Shown here in pieces: positions 24,601 to 39,600 of a stretch of 64,000 nucleotides of DNA (position 1 is the stretch's first letter; each line of letters opens with the position of its first letter). Both the position numbers and the translations under genes were made by a program. The stretch spans positions 195,470,935-195,534,934 of the forward strand of contig CP136061.1 of the NCBI GenBank assembly GCA_032622095.1. Reading direction: 5' to 3'. The notes under the pieces are model-generated. The model was not told the DNA's origin, made no database searches, and saw only the letters and a program-made list of their open reading frames with translations. Source of the DNA: Siphonodentalium dalli (taxonomy: Eukaryota; Mollusca; Scaphopoda; Gadilida; Siphonodentaliidae).

Positions 24601-27600
24601 GGGGTTGATCTTAATCACACTAATGAACTGATCAAAATAGTCTATAAATGCATGTATATGGATTTAGAAGCCCACACAATAAGTCAGTCTCAAGAATACA
24701 AGCAACATTATTATTATCCTGCACCCCGAATGCAATAGATGGAATTTCAAAATAAGACAATTCCTCTAATGTTTTAAGAAATCCTTACTGAACCTGGCTC
24801 AAAGTGAAAGATATAATTTAATATCTGCCTATCAGATATCATGTGTCTATGGAATGGATTAATATTAATCCCAAAATCCATGCAAGACCAGGGAGCTACT
24901 AGTATGTTGGAGTTGATAAATCCTGAGAAGTCACTGTCAACACACTATGGAAATGCAATAAACAACAGATAGCTATTAAAAGTGCAGCAGTGAATATCAG
25001 ATTTCTTTATCAATAATAGAGATTATCTCTAGTCTCTCTTACTGATACTACAGCTGTGCTGCTACAGTTATATATTGTAAGCAAATCTCAAATCTGTTCA
25101 ATTCTTAGTTAACAAGAGAGAGATAACTTCATGGCATTGTAACTGGATACTATCTCTGTGTCTCCATAGCATTGTGAAACTGATTTATCTAGATATTATC
25201 TAGACAGTGCCACCTGTGTATCTTTGATATATCTTTGATATATTTGAATAAAATACTCAAAGGGACATAACCCCATTAAAAAATAACGGATCAAACCCAT
25301 ATTAGAACTCGATCTGTATTTTGAGTTGAGAAACTCACATAAAAAATTTGGTTCCTATCAGTTGAGAAATGGTGTATTTATGAAAGCATGCATGAATTCT
25401 ATGTCAAAGGGCCATAACTCCATTAAAAAATATCAGATCAAACCCATATTCGAAATCGATATGTATTTTGGGCTGAGAAACTCGCATACCAGATTTGGTA
25501 CCGGTCAGATAATTTTTTTTTGAGTTATGGCAGCATGCATGAATTTTAAGTCGAAAAAGGGCCATAACTCCGTAAAAAAACTCGTATCAAACCCATATTC
25601 GAACTCGATCTGTATTTGGTGCTGAGAAAATCATATACAAAATTTGGTTCCTATCAGATAGAAAATATTTCAGTTATCGCACCATGCGTAAAGTGTCTAC
25701 AGACAGACAGACAGACGGACGGACGGACGTACTAACGACAAGTGGTCAATCCGGACAACGACACTATGTTTACCATACTATGGTATGGGTAAACATAAAA
25801 ATCAAGGATAAAGAAAAAGACATTGCTACATGTACTTACATGTACTAATACTGATTATTATTTGAGAGAGGACAAAGAAACAGTCGCCATTTAACACTTT
25901 CTTTACTAAATGGATTCTTTCATAAAGTTAAAATTATACATGGGTATGGTCTATTATCCATTTGGATGAGTGTTCAGAAAAAAATGTTATGAGCAGACAA
26001 CAAATAGAAGAACAGATAACACAAGTGCAGAAGGATTCATATTCATTGGTGGGATATGTCCAGATAATAAGCTATAGTCGTTTGTTGAACTTATTATTTG
26101 AACATTTCCTATGCGAACTACTCATGAATAAGTATTTAGTATACATTCTGTAAATGTGATGGCAGTGGTCAGAGTGAGATCAGTGTAGCAAAGGGACTGA
26201 ACTTCTGCTTCGCAGTTTGCTGTGGCCCTGTCTCACACATTGGACAATATTTTGTATTAGCATTTATGAGGCACTGGTTCAGTATTATATCAAAGGCACT
26301 GGCTCAAAAGTTAGAAATATAGATACTAATATTCATCAATAAATAAATGCTATGACAGTTTGGTTCAATTTAATCAATAAGTAAACAATACGATACAACT
26401 GCTCATTTCTATTTTCCACCAATTTTTTTTTTCGGAGTACTACTAGACATCATCCTATATGAAGTTGTAAACCACAATCGCTCACTGTCCAAAATGCCAA
26501 GATAATGATATCATGCTTGGTATCGTGAGTACAATGTATGTATTTGTAATACAAATTTGAATAAATAAAATGGCTTTTGGTGTAATTCCATTGTTGTTGT
26601 AACTGGATGATACGGGATTGTGAATCTTTAATATTTATGGTAATAGGGCTCAAGAGCTCCAAACTACCATATTTGTATATGCCATTATTGTTTCTCTGGA
26701 AGCATGACAAAGGAACGGGGTACAACAAGAGACTGGACCCACGGTGCTGGAATACACCCACAGTGGCAAATTCGAACAGACAATGTATGGGTGAGATATC
26801 TGCTTGGACGGTAATAAAAAAAAACCCCAACATTTTCATATAAACAAACATAAATAACTGTAGAATGGAAAACAATTGAACACTCAATTGATTGCCATCA
26901 TAATCATGAATATCAATCCAAATTTCATTGATATCCGTCAACCGGTGGTGGAGATACTGATAAAAAACTCTTCCAAAGATGAATAACTCTGGAACGGAAA
27001 TCCAGGAAGAAATGATTGAACACTCAATTAAATGATTGAACACTCAAATGATTGCCCTCATAGTAGTGAACATTCATACCAAATTTCATTCAGATCTGAA
27101 AACTGGTGTTTGAGATATCTGCCCAGACGGATGGACTGACGGAAGTATGGACAAACGGACGAGGTCAATCCAGTATTCCACCCATTCTCTTTGAGAGTGG
27201 GGGCATAATAAAAGCATTCTATCAGGCACAAATGATACTGGTAGTCTGGTACTTTCTGTAGGGTCTACCCACCAATTTGAATATTTGACTGGAACATTTC
27301 GCACTCAACAGAGAAATTTCCTGCTTTCACAGCGCCAAGGACCTCAATCTGTTTCTGTAGTTGATCAACTGTGTACTGGCCGCTCTTTCCTTCTGGTACT
27401 GGACAATTGAACACACTGAAAAATTAGTTGAAATTGACAAAAAAATATCTGCATTAAAGACACGGTAAGCATTGGCGGTGGGTATTGCTGTGAAAATAAT
27501 AAAATATGGCAGTTACATCCGTTAAAACTGCCATAAACAGAAACAATATTATATTATAGACAAATTGTGTTACCATAGCAATCATAAATATCACATTAAT

Positions 27601-30600
27601 TGCATGTTAGTACATGTAAAGAAATGCCATGTTTATATGTAAACAAGCAGTATGCAAAGAGTATGCAATAAGCAAAACACTAAAAACCGGGAAGACCCCA
27701 CTGCCTGAACTTTGGTTAGAAATGCCACCAAGATGTATACAACATTCCGGTATAGTGCTTGCTAATCCTCGCCTCTGAAGAATTTGGTGTTGGGTGGTTC
27801 ACTGTGAATCACTCTTTTAAAAAAAATTGCCACAGTGTTGAGTGTTTTGCTTATCACTCACTATTAATGTGCTGAATATAAACAAACACCAGCTCACACA
27901 AAGTGTGTTTTGTGGATAATATCACATTCATATTATCGTTATACATGTACTATACTATTAGTATATTCTTGAGAAAATTTTCATAATTTGGCTGTTATTT
28001 CTAAATTATAACCTATAATGTCAGATTAAGTTGACACATGTAGCAGCTTTTTTATCCACCTGGAGAGGGTCCCGGTTGGGTGTCACTAGGGTTACTGTAA
28101 TACTGATAAGCACATGAGAGGTATGAAATTTTGATAAATTCATGATTCACAAATTTGGGGAGGGGATGAGACTGACACAAAATTAATTAGAAATTTACCG
28201 ACCACAAATAGGATGAATTTGGTCTGAAGTTTGATAATCCAACCAGTAATTAGTGTTAAATTTGTTGTTATTGAAAAAAATTTGGAAATTACCAATTGAA
28301 TAATTCAATTTTGAGGCAAGCAATAGTAAATTTAATTTACACTTTAATGCAACTGGGTTTGAAAAGTAGGCTACAATGAAAGTGTCAATGACACAGTACA
28401 ATGTAGCTGAACTTGGAGAGGGGATAATTTCATGTGTTTATGTCACAGTCAATGGAGCGATTAATAATAGATGTCAACATGAAGAGATAGATATATCGGT
28501 AATTTAAAATACAATGTCTTCAGAAAAATTTGATGGCATCCATCTAGTGGTCAACCCGAAGATCCACACAAAGTTTAATGACGATCGGATGAGGGATGTG
28601 CCAAAGGATTTTAGTCAGGCAGAGTAATATCCAAGATGGCTGTCGGTGGGCAGGATTGGGTCTACACTTTTCATTTGGAGCCCCAGAGTACCTGTTCAAA
28701 TGCAGGCATTCTGGCAGACATAACTCAAAGCTGCCAAGTTTGTGTTTGCTAAATCACTTGATAAAGTGCAAAACTCCCGAAACAAAAATGACAATTTTTG
28801 CGTTATTCCGTTTGTGTACCGTACTACAACTGTTAAGAACACGGGGCTAATTGTTATAAGGGACTAAAGCAATATTATGTCGGCATTATCTTGTCTGGAT
28901 CTGTTGTTATCAGTCGACAGGGTTCACGCTGTCATCTATAGGCCAAATTGGCCAATGGGCAATTTTGTTTTTAAATGGCCAAAAAAAAATTAAATTTGCC
29001 CATTTTTGGCCAATTGAAGCAATTTTTACCCCAAAATCAGAAATCTAATTCCAAAACCAATGTGATTTTGTAACGGGAGCATTGACTGTGTCAACTACTA
29101 GTAATTGAAAGTTGATGCAGCTTAAAGATGCATAATCCAATTAAATGCCCGGTGTCAGACCGGTTTTCCGAAGACCTATTACTACGAAGGCCCACAACTC
29201 CGAAGACCCGATTCTCCGACGGCCCATAACTCCGAAGACCCGATTCTCCGACGGCCCATAACTCCGAAGATCCGATTCTCCGAAAGCCCATAACTCCGAA
29301 GGGCCGATTCTCCGAAGACCTATAACTCCGAAGACCTATAACTCCGAAGGGCCGATTCTCCGAAGACCTATAACTCCGAAGGCCCGATTCTCCGACGGCC
29401 CATAACTCCGAAGGTCCGATTCTCCAAAGGTCCGATTCTCCGAAGATTTTGTTTTATCGGGGTATTATCGTTTACTAAATAGTGTACAGTCCAGTGGCGA
29501 AGCCAAGGGGTCCCAAAATTCCCACTGCCCCCATTAAACCTCTACTTGCTATCTCAGACAATATGGGCCCCTACCAAAACATGTCCAATGTCATGTAAAC
29601 GCCCGGAAATCGTTCATGGGGCATCAAAATATTCAAACTTTTCCTACTGCCCCCACCTATAAATGAGAATCCTGGCCCGCCACTGACTATACACCAGATA
29701 CTATAACGTTACGTTGGCCCATGAGATACCAGAGTAAAATGTACAGGGGTGAACGGGGAAGAACTTGTCGCCCCTGTGCATGTTAGGCTACTCTGACATT
29801 CTTGCAGCGTTTCGTTATAATATACCCGGTGCACACCAGTGGCGGAGCCAGGGTTCCCATTTAGGGGTGCACATTAATTAGCATATGTGGGGGATATGTG
29901 GGGGATATATCATGCATATGATATGCCGAAAGCATATCACGAAGGCCTGATTTGGGGAGCGCATACATGGGAGGGGTCGCCCCCAATCGTTGGTCCGGGG
30001 GCTCCCCTGGGCAGGAACACTGTGAATATTTGAATGCCTAGGAGGGATTTCCTGACGTTTACATGACATTTGACATGTTTTTTGGGGGCGGTCTTCCCTA
30101 TGGCCCCATTGACCCCGCCACTGGACTGTACACTATTTAATAAGCGATAAAACATTATCTTCGGAGAATCGGACCTTCGGAGAATCGGCCCTTCGGAGTT
30201 ATAGACCTTCGGAGTTATGGGCGTTCGGAGTTATAGGCCTTCGGAGTTATGGGCTTTCGGAGTTATGGGTCTTCGGAGTTATGGGATTTCGGAGAATCGG
30301 GACTTCGGAGTTATGGGCTTTCGGAGAATCGGGGCGTCGGAGAATCTGACCTTCGGAGAATCTGACCTTCGGAGTTATGGGTCTTCGGAAAAACGCTACG
30401 TAACCAAATGCCCTAAATTACTATTTCGTTGGCTACAGGGGAAAACAATATTTGTTTGAAGTCGAGGAACCCACCCATCAAAACTCAAAGTTTTCAGATA
30501 TTGATTTTTAAAATCTGTTGTTTTCACCGCATCGACTATTTCGTCACCTGGCAAATAGTCGAATGATCTTCTTCCAGAAATATATCGCCATGCGCATACG

Positions 30601-33600
30601 CCGTCGTGAGAGTTCGAAAGGTCAAGCTATGTCATAGTCCAAGACTGCTCGTACGAAAACCAGCTAAGATATTGGGATATCAAATATCACAATTGCGACA
30701 ATAAACGGGCTTATTCCATAGAAGACATATTTGTTTTGAAAACCACATCAGTTGTAACTTGAAAGCGGTAATTTAATGTGAAATACAGACATTTCCGCAG
30801 TGTTTACATATTATAACGAGAGGCAGATCACGATCGGCCGATGCTTAACCCATACTTTCAACCATAAGCGATCTAGAACTACATTAAATATACAACTGTA
30901 TACACGATGCGGAAATGATTGGAAGAATATTTTGGGGTGGTGTTTCCATCATTCACTTGGATATAAAATATGAGACTGATTATATATAGTATTACTTAGG
31001 CAGCATGTGTTCATGTCATGACTGAAGAAAGGGTTGATATTTTCCAAACCAATCAATCAAAACCAAAATCTATACAGGTTGAGAATGTATTGAAACAGGT
31101 CTATTTATCTGACTGTTGGACATTGGACAGGTATATGTAATCCATATTGACTGGCAGCCAACATTTGAGTTAAATTCATTCTACAATAAATACTCATTGA
31201 TGAGTAGTCCCTTTAGGAAATGTTCAGATACTATGTTCAAAAACAACAATATCTGAACATTTCCCACCCAAGAATATAAAACAAAATGTACTTTATTACT
31301 TGAACATCCCTCCAATAAAAAATAGAACATTCAATTGTATTCTCTTCAACTGAATGGCAGAAGTATAGAAAGAGTTAATTTTGATTTGTATGTATGGGAT
31401 TGGTGGGAATTAGTTAAAAATAAAAAAAAATAAAAAATAATCAATCAATACAGATCAATAGGGGGAAAAAGGGTGTCAATATAATCCAATATAAAATGAG
31501 ATATATCCTATTCTGTTAAAGTATCAGGAATGTTGAGAAGGGTTATTTTTTAATTAACTACAGAAATCCATGCAAGTGAAAGAGGAGAAACCTGGAGATA
31601 CTAGTATAATAGGAGAATGATTAAATGAAAGATATCACAAAACAAAAAAATTAATGACAAGGGTTAACAATTTTTAACTCATAAACTTATACATGGTATG
31701 GGTACACATACAAAATTTGTGAACTCAATTGACATCACTACATTGGCATATTCCGGTGAAAATATTCTAGCAATCGTAAGGTAAACATAAACAAAACCAC
31801 ACGGTCGTAAATTGAATTAATTCTATCACTTATACCCAGTAATTTGTAAATTAAAAATTGCATATACATGTATATCACAAGACATTCTGTGTAAGAATGT
31901 TGGAATAACGTTGTCGGGCATGTCGGCAATCTGTTATGTATGGTTTACAGTTTACTCGATTATTTATGAGTGATTTTGGGTGTACTTGATTGTTGGCATA
32001 CATGTAGAAGCCGAACTTAGCCGAGTACTTTACGGAACACTTCGGCTTTCTATTAAAACGTAAATAAACCGATGTTAGTCCTAATAAACCTGAATATTCT
32101 ATGTATAATTTAACATGAAAGTTAGATTATTATACACCATTATGGCCATCAGATGTCACTCTTTCTGATATATATAACATCTGGTATTGATTCATTAATA
32201 GGTAAAATAAACTTCAATTCTCGCAACTGATCCTGGTCATAAGCACTGTGGAGGATCTTTCCTTGAAATCTCATTCCGCCCAAGCAAAATTCCCATTCCG
32301 AGCGGTAGAAGATCCGATTCCATAAAAGATTTGCTCGATTTTCCACGACTAATTTACTAATTGGTGTATATTGAGTAAGAAACTCATGAGATGACACATT
32401 GAAATGATAGGACTTGTTTCTAAGGTATTTTACTCTTCACTTACTTATTATTCTTTAGTCCCATAAATTATAGCACGCCGAACAAAATTACAAGGGTTTG
32501 CTCACTCAAATCCACACACAAAGAAGAAAAGTATATTGTACACATGTGAATTTTGATGTGATAGAGAAAATGTTTTGTAGAACAAATTGCTTATGTGTGT
32601 CCGCAAACATCCCATCATTACTTTAGACATATAGTTGATCAAATTATGCGATTATAGCCTGACATAATGCCTTCAAAGTAACACTACCATACATTCCGAT
32701 TCTGTTTTCAGAGTGTTCCGATTCACGACACGCACATTCTCAGCATTCCGATTCCTGACATGGATAAAGGTTTACCGTAATCCAGTTAATTGCTTCATTT
32801 TGCTGGCTCCACGGCCGTTCTACATGACGGTAAATTGTCCTATAATGATTGACTAAGTACAACGAATTAGTATCTGCAGATCTACAATGTCACTGGTGTT
32901 GATTTTGATGTGATTATTTTTGTTTTCCTATAATAAAATATATATTATATCTCATATATATTTTGAAGACCTCTGTCTGTCTGTCTGTTTGTCTGTCTGT
33001 CATTTATACAAATCTACGATTCTCGACCGATCGGGACGAAACTTGGTACGTGTGTGTAGTTTGACCAGGCGGTCGTCGTTGTCGTATTGGAGAGCCTGTG
33101 CGACGCCCGTGCAGCGCATGCGCAGACGAGATCTCATAAACGGGTGGAGCTCTCGACTTGAAATTTGCTATGTGAATGTATCTTGCCCCGGATACGAATT
33201 TTATCGGGTCGCCGAGCCCGTGCGGCGCCCGCTTCGCGCATGCGCAGACCAGATGTCGGAAACGGGTGGAGCTATCGACTTGAAATTTGGTTTGTGAATG
33301 TATCTTGCCCCGGATACAAATTTTATCGGGTCGCCGAGCCCGTACGACGCCAGCTTCGCGCATGCGCAGACCAGATCTCGGAAAAGGGTGGAGCTATCGA
33401 CTTGAAATTTGGTTTTTGAATAGCCCGGACAACGTCGGGCTCATCGGCTAGTCTCCTATATATTTTGAAGCAATCTGTCTGTCTGTCTGTTTGTCTGTCA
33501 TTAATACAAATCTACGATTCTCGACCGATCGGGACGAAACTTGGTACGTGTGTGTAGTTTGACCAGGCGGTGGTCGTTGTCGTATTGGCGAGACCGTGCG

Positions 33601-36600
33601 ACGCCCGTGCAGCGCATGCGCAGACGAGATCTCGGAAACGGGTGGAGCTATCGACTTGAAATTTGCTATGTGAATGTATCTTGCGCCGGGTACAAATTTT
33701 ATCGAGTCGCCGAGCCCGTGCGACGCCAGCTTCGGGCATGCGCAGACCAGATCTCGGAAACGGGTGGAGCTATCGACTTGAAATTTGCTATGTGAATGTA
33801 TCTTGCCCCGGATACGAATTTTATCGGGTCGCCGAGGTCCGAGCACCCATTCTCCCTTCCCCCTGTCACCGTCCTTGGCAGGGAGTGGTTAACGCAATAA
33901 CGATCCTTAATTTTCCATATTTGGTTTTGTTAACCGAATAACGCTCTTTATTGCCTTGGGGTTCGCCTACGGCTGTTTGCGAGCTAATTTTCCATATTTG
34001 GTTTTGTTAACCGAATAACGCTCTTTATTGCCTTGTGTTTTCGCATACGGCTGTTTGCAAGCTTTCCGGAAATTATCTGTTCTCCGCATTCTGCGACGTG
34101 TCGAGTGGTCAGTGATTATCCAGGTGGGGATGTGGAGTCAAGATTGCTTTGTTAGCTCAATCGGTGCGCTCAACGCGGGACGGGGAATACTTGAAACGGG
34201 TATCCGCAAATGACCTTCGGCGATATTTCGAGCATCAGCAGCAACGTGAAATTTTTTGTGTATGGTCAACTCAGGACGTGACATTGACCTTCAAACGGGT
34301 ACCCGCAAATGATATTTCGGGCATCAGCATGCTGTCGGCGTGCCTGTACAGGGTTACCTTGAAAAACAAAAAATAATGGATCGACCAAATCCATGGGTCG
34401 AATCTTGCCAGTGGCGGACTAATCTGCAAATCGGGTCCAATTTTGCATGTGCCCATGTCCTTGCTCATATACGCTCATATAGTCATGTTTCTGACAAATG
34501 CCACCAGTGGCGGGCTAATCTGCTAGTAATATATAAAAAGACCATCTGGACACACATGTATATGGGAAGCCAAATTGACATTTAATATATAATTGAGCTT
34601 AAAGGTACTCAATCCGATTCGATGTTCCCCATAGCATCAGATTCCAACAACAACATTTGTTTTTAAATGGGGCTTCAGTTATCAGAATCGATTAATTAGC
34701 CAAAAATAATGTTAACCAGTCAACTATATTCAGTCAAAATTGCCCAAAACATGTTATTTATCAACATTTTGTTCAACGAAATTTTGCCGGTTTGTCAATT
34801 ATCTGACACAAAAAAGCCACTTTATTTTAAAGAGACTTAGAGTTATCCATCTTCATTCGCAATTTGGTCCGAGACCGTCTTCTCATCGACCTTTTACTTG
34901 GCCATTAAAAATTATCTGTTGTGAAAAATAGTAGATTTCAAAAATCAATATCTGATCACTCTGAACTTTGATGAGTGGGTTATTCGACTCTAATCAAATA
35001 TTTTTTACCATCGAAGCCAAGGAAACAGTAATTTGCGAGCGTTTAATAATGCCAAAATAAAAAAGACCTGTGTTTCTGCATGGTGACCCTCCCGCCCCTA
35101 TTCCGGCGCCCCCGACCGTTTTCATTTTACTGATTTTGCAAAATTAGTATACATCCAATTTTATTATCCTTGTAAACTGATTCATTTCCGAAAAAAATGG
35201 ACACATGGCGTGTTCTGTTAAACCGGAAATTATACCTCACTTCGGTAATACATGTAGGTAACAGCTGAATCAAATTAATTTTGTCAAGTTTTATTCAATA
35301 AAACAATAAATTACACTACATGAGGGAGATATTAGTTGCGGTTAAGTGCAATAAGGATGTAATTGCGCTCAAGTTGTAATAAGGAATGTCTTGTTTCGCT
35401 TAAGCTCAATAAGGGAAAATCTAATTGAGCTTCAGCGCAATAAGAGAAGATCATATTGCACTTAAGCACAATAAGGAACATGCACTTAAGGGCAATAAAA
35501 GAAGATATAATTTCACTTAAGCACAATAAGTAATCTCTAATTGCGCTTAAGCACAATAGGGAATATTCTTATTGTGTTTTATGCGCAATTAGAGATTCCT
35601 TAATGCGCTTAAGCTTCATTATTTATTAAATGTCAATTTGGCTTTCCATACATTAGTCAGTGAGGTACTACTACCTTAATCTACAGCAATTTAGTAACTG
35701 TGTCAGGGAATACATGTATGTTGGGGTTATTTGCTTTTCGTATTCGGCTTCATTATGTTGAGCACAATATCGATGACGTAAATGACATCATTACTTTTAA
35801 GATGGAGATAGTCCATACTGACATAGATTTTAGTCTATGGTACTGATCTCTGATGGGAATGCATGTTACAGAGCGATATCGAGCTTCGTGTAGTGTTTTG
35901 TCTATGAGCCAGAGACGAGTCAATCAGTTGGCAATCAGCTGATTCATTTTCGTCTACATTTAATTCGGCAAAACAATCGCCTGACAGCAATAATTGTAAA
36001 TTGAAATCACGAAACCGCATATAATAAAAAGGAAACCTACGGCTTTTGACTGAACACATTATCATTCGTGGGTACAAGCAAATATTGATTGTACCAACTC
36101 ATGATAATTCTCGTTTTCAGTCAAAAGCCATAATAGTTAACCTCTTGTATCATAGTTGATTATTTGCACTGCTATTCGATATACCATACTGACCTATAGC
36201 TGTCGCTCAGCACGATTTCAAAGTAAAATGTGCGACTTCCGGCGCGAAACTGGTAATTACACAGATGTATAGGAAAGTTTTCAATGACGAATACTGTTTA
36301 TATCAGGAAAACGAAGACAATGATAACATTTGATAACATTATCCGAAAATGTACTAATAAAGAGTCTGATTGCATGCCCCTTTAATACTTTCGTCATCAG
36401 TTTGAAGAAAAAAGCTAAGGGCCGTCCCATGGAGACGCTTATTGCTAGAAAACTGGATGTTTCTAGTCGGAATCTAGAGAGCATTGCTCGGGCGACAACT
36501 GAAATTACTCGGGCGACAACGGAACATACAGGGCGGGACTCGGATAAAAACATGAATCACTGATAAAAATATTTTGCTGGCTGTTTTGGCAACAAAATGA

Positions 36601-39600
36601 TTGGAGAACATGTCCCGGTTGAAGCTACTAGTAGATGTAAACATTAACATACTATGTTATTAAACTTATCTTATATCTGTCTTTGTAAGTTTTTTTGCCA
36701 GTAAATTTGAAAATTGCTTGGTCGACAAGCGGAAAATCTCACAACGGAATCGGCATTTGCTCGGGCGGAATGAGATTTCGAGGAGCAGATCCTCCACAGT
36801 GATGACTCATGCCATACAAAAGGTAATAATGGGGAGGTCTCGGACGAAGAACAGCATTTCGCTATCCCAATATCTTAGCTGGTTTTCGTATGAGCAGACT
36901 TGGGCTAGCAATGTCACAGTTCGCTGTGACTTTGCATGGTGATCAATGCCATCGCAAACTATGGTAACTTCAGAATATACATGTAACACAACGAAAAGTA
37001 ACGTCAGCAACAACAAATAAGGTAAATTGTGAGTATTAAAGCATGTTTTAGTCATACAAATGGACATGTTAAGTAAGAGCATATCGGTTACATGTGGAAA
37101 TATGGGTATCACCATATGCTGTATGGAAGTTGCAAGTTTACCACACTCGCTCATTGTATAAGCTATAAACCATCAAGAAAAAACGTTATCATAGGAATTT
37201 TTCGGCAAATATGATATCATGCTAGGTATAGTTGAGAATTAAATACATTAATTTGGATAACTAAGGCAGCGTTTGGTGAAATTCCATTGTTGTTGTAACT
37301 GGATGATATGGGAACCATCGAATCGGATTGTGTACCACCGGTACTTTAATGGGTAACAAAAGACACTCAGGGCAGTGCACTATCAAACAATTGGCCACCA
37401 AATGCAACACTAAAACAGTAATGAGGATTAACACTAATGAATCCATTGTCTGTCATAAGGCTGAATCATGTGAATGGTATTGGTAGATGGTGGGTAGTGC
37501 CACTAGTATAGTGCTGAATAGGTCACTCTCACCGGTTTTCTGTGAAAAGTTACCCAGGTTCTGAAATTGTGATAAAAGTTACCCAGGTTGGAGAGGATTG
37601 TAATAAAGTTACTCTTGGGCTCCAAATAAACATGCATGCACGTTTATTATTTTCTTGGGAAATCCCCCCCCCCCCCCTGCACAGTGCTTATTTGGGTCTG
37701 CACGTTTATTAATTTTGAGGCTATGAAAATTGAAATCAGCACAAACTCAAGATTTCTATATGACTGATACCAAAATGATGAGTTTATATCTTTATGCATG
37801 TACATATTCAAATATATGACACACATGTGAACATTTAAATACTGAATAAAACACCACATGACATATACCGTACTATGTTGATTCCTATACTTGACCTATA
37901 CGAACTGTAAAAATAATATTTTATTCAGTTGATGTTTTGCCCAGAGTTTCCCCTGCACTATTATTTGGGTCTGCACTTTTATTAACTTTCAATGGAATTC
38001 CCCCCCTGCACTATTATTGGGGCCTGCACTTTTATTTGGAGCCCGAGAGTACCCAGGTTAAGAATATTTTATGTTTAGCAACAAATTATTCATTTTTGCG
38101 ATCAAAATGACGAGCTACAGTACTAATATATCTTAATGTGTGCTTAATAGGGCTGAAATGGTCATTGTCAGCCCCTTTCGTTCAGTTTTGTACCCAGCTT
38201 TTTAAAACTTTCAGTTGGGTAACGGTACCTAGGTTTTGTAACATTTACATTTGGGTACCCAGCTTTGTTAAAGCAGACTGCAGTACCTATATGTCCAATG
38301 TCTACAATTCTTCTCTGCTATTATTTTCAAGCATCGTGACACAATATATATCATATAAACAAGTAATCACAAATTTAAAAGGTTCATTTCGCAATCAACT
38401 GACGTCGATCACTAATTAAATCACGCTCTGTGTGAGATTTCATAAATCTGGGTACCCAAATGTAAATTTTATAAAAGCTGGGTACCCAACTGAAAATAAA
38501 ACAAGACAGTCAAAGACTGTGGGGTCGCTCACCAGACTGCAAAGACTGATAAGACTGGGACTCTTGAGACCATAACAGTCAGAACTTTTCATAATCACTT
38601 TAAAAGAAGTGGATCTAAACAGGATATGTGGCTAGAGAGGCTTCATGTCGATCAGTGAATATCTATCTTTAAATTACCAATGGAACACTACAGATCACCC
38701 CCCTCCAGCTCAACATATCCCCTCCTGACCGGGCTCCAGATTCCCAAGTCTTAGGTTGGAATTTCACAACTGACGTCTCAAACTTTCTCAATTGTTCGAA
38801 ATTTCCAATCTCACAAGCACCTTTTTTATAAACTATTTAGACATGTTTGAAGCCCAATTATCCATGAACCCGAAAACACCATATATATGTCAGATTAATC
38901 AGTCAGGTAGTTCCAAGGTAGATGTTTTAAGTGAAGTCCCCATAGCCCCGTCATTTCTTAACAGGTTGACCTCATGTTAACAAATCTGAATCTCAGTCAC
39001 TAAAGGATCCTCCATACTATATGTAAGCTAAATAGTTCAACCTCTCTTGAGAAGACATTTTTAAGTATTACTATAGAGACATACAGTTATGTCCCTGGTC
39101 CCACTCTATTTAATCTGGTGACCCCATCTGAATAAATTTGAATCCCAGACACCAAAGAACCCTTCATACTAAATATCAGTAAAATAGACCTGATGGTCTA
39201 TGTGAAGGAAGCATATTAAGAGGAAAACTGTCCTTTGCTTGACCCCTAGTTGACCAGGTGACCCCATTTAAAAGCAATGACCCCATTTGAAAAAAAATCT
39301 GAACTCCGGGTCACCCAACGACTGTTCATACCAAATATGAACCCATTCAACCTGATGGTACAGCAGAAGAAGTAGTTTTTAAGAATTACTATGGAGGGCA
39401 AGAGTTATGGCCCTGCCTTCATAACCATTTGATAGAGTGACCTCATTTAAACAAACCTGAATGTAAGTCACCTCGGGAACATCCACACCAAATATGAACC
39501 CATTCAGTCTAGAGAAGATGTGAGCCCAAAAATTACATTTCATTGAACAAATCTGTAAATCCCCCCCCAACACAGTGGCGACATCCCTGCAAGAATATGA

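Noticed and set aside
26450-27043. 197-codon minus-strand open frame
   Set aside because: Low-complexity hydrophobic product without a recognised domain, lying over degenerate repeats inside MED20 intron 2.
27265-27272. Alternative MED20 exon 2 donor two bases further (GTAGAC)
   Set aside because: It leaves two bases, which forces an early stop in exon 3; only the GTGGGT donor keeps the frame.
32920-33941. Several overlapping open frames of 75-132 codons on both strands
   Set aside because: They follow the GC-rich repeats of the Helitron-like elements and recur in each repeat. No domain or splice support.
34140-34215. tRNA-like A box (TTAGCTCAATCGGTGCGC)
   Set aside because: No B box at the proper distance and no cloverleaf. 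It falls inside Helitron-like element 2.
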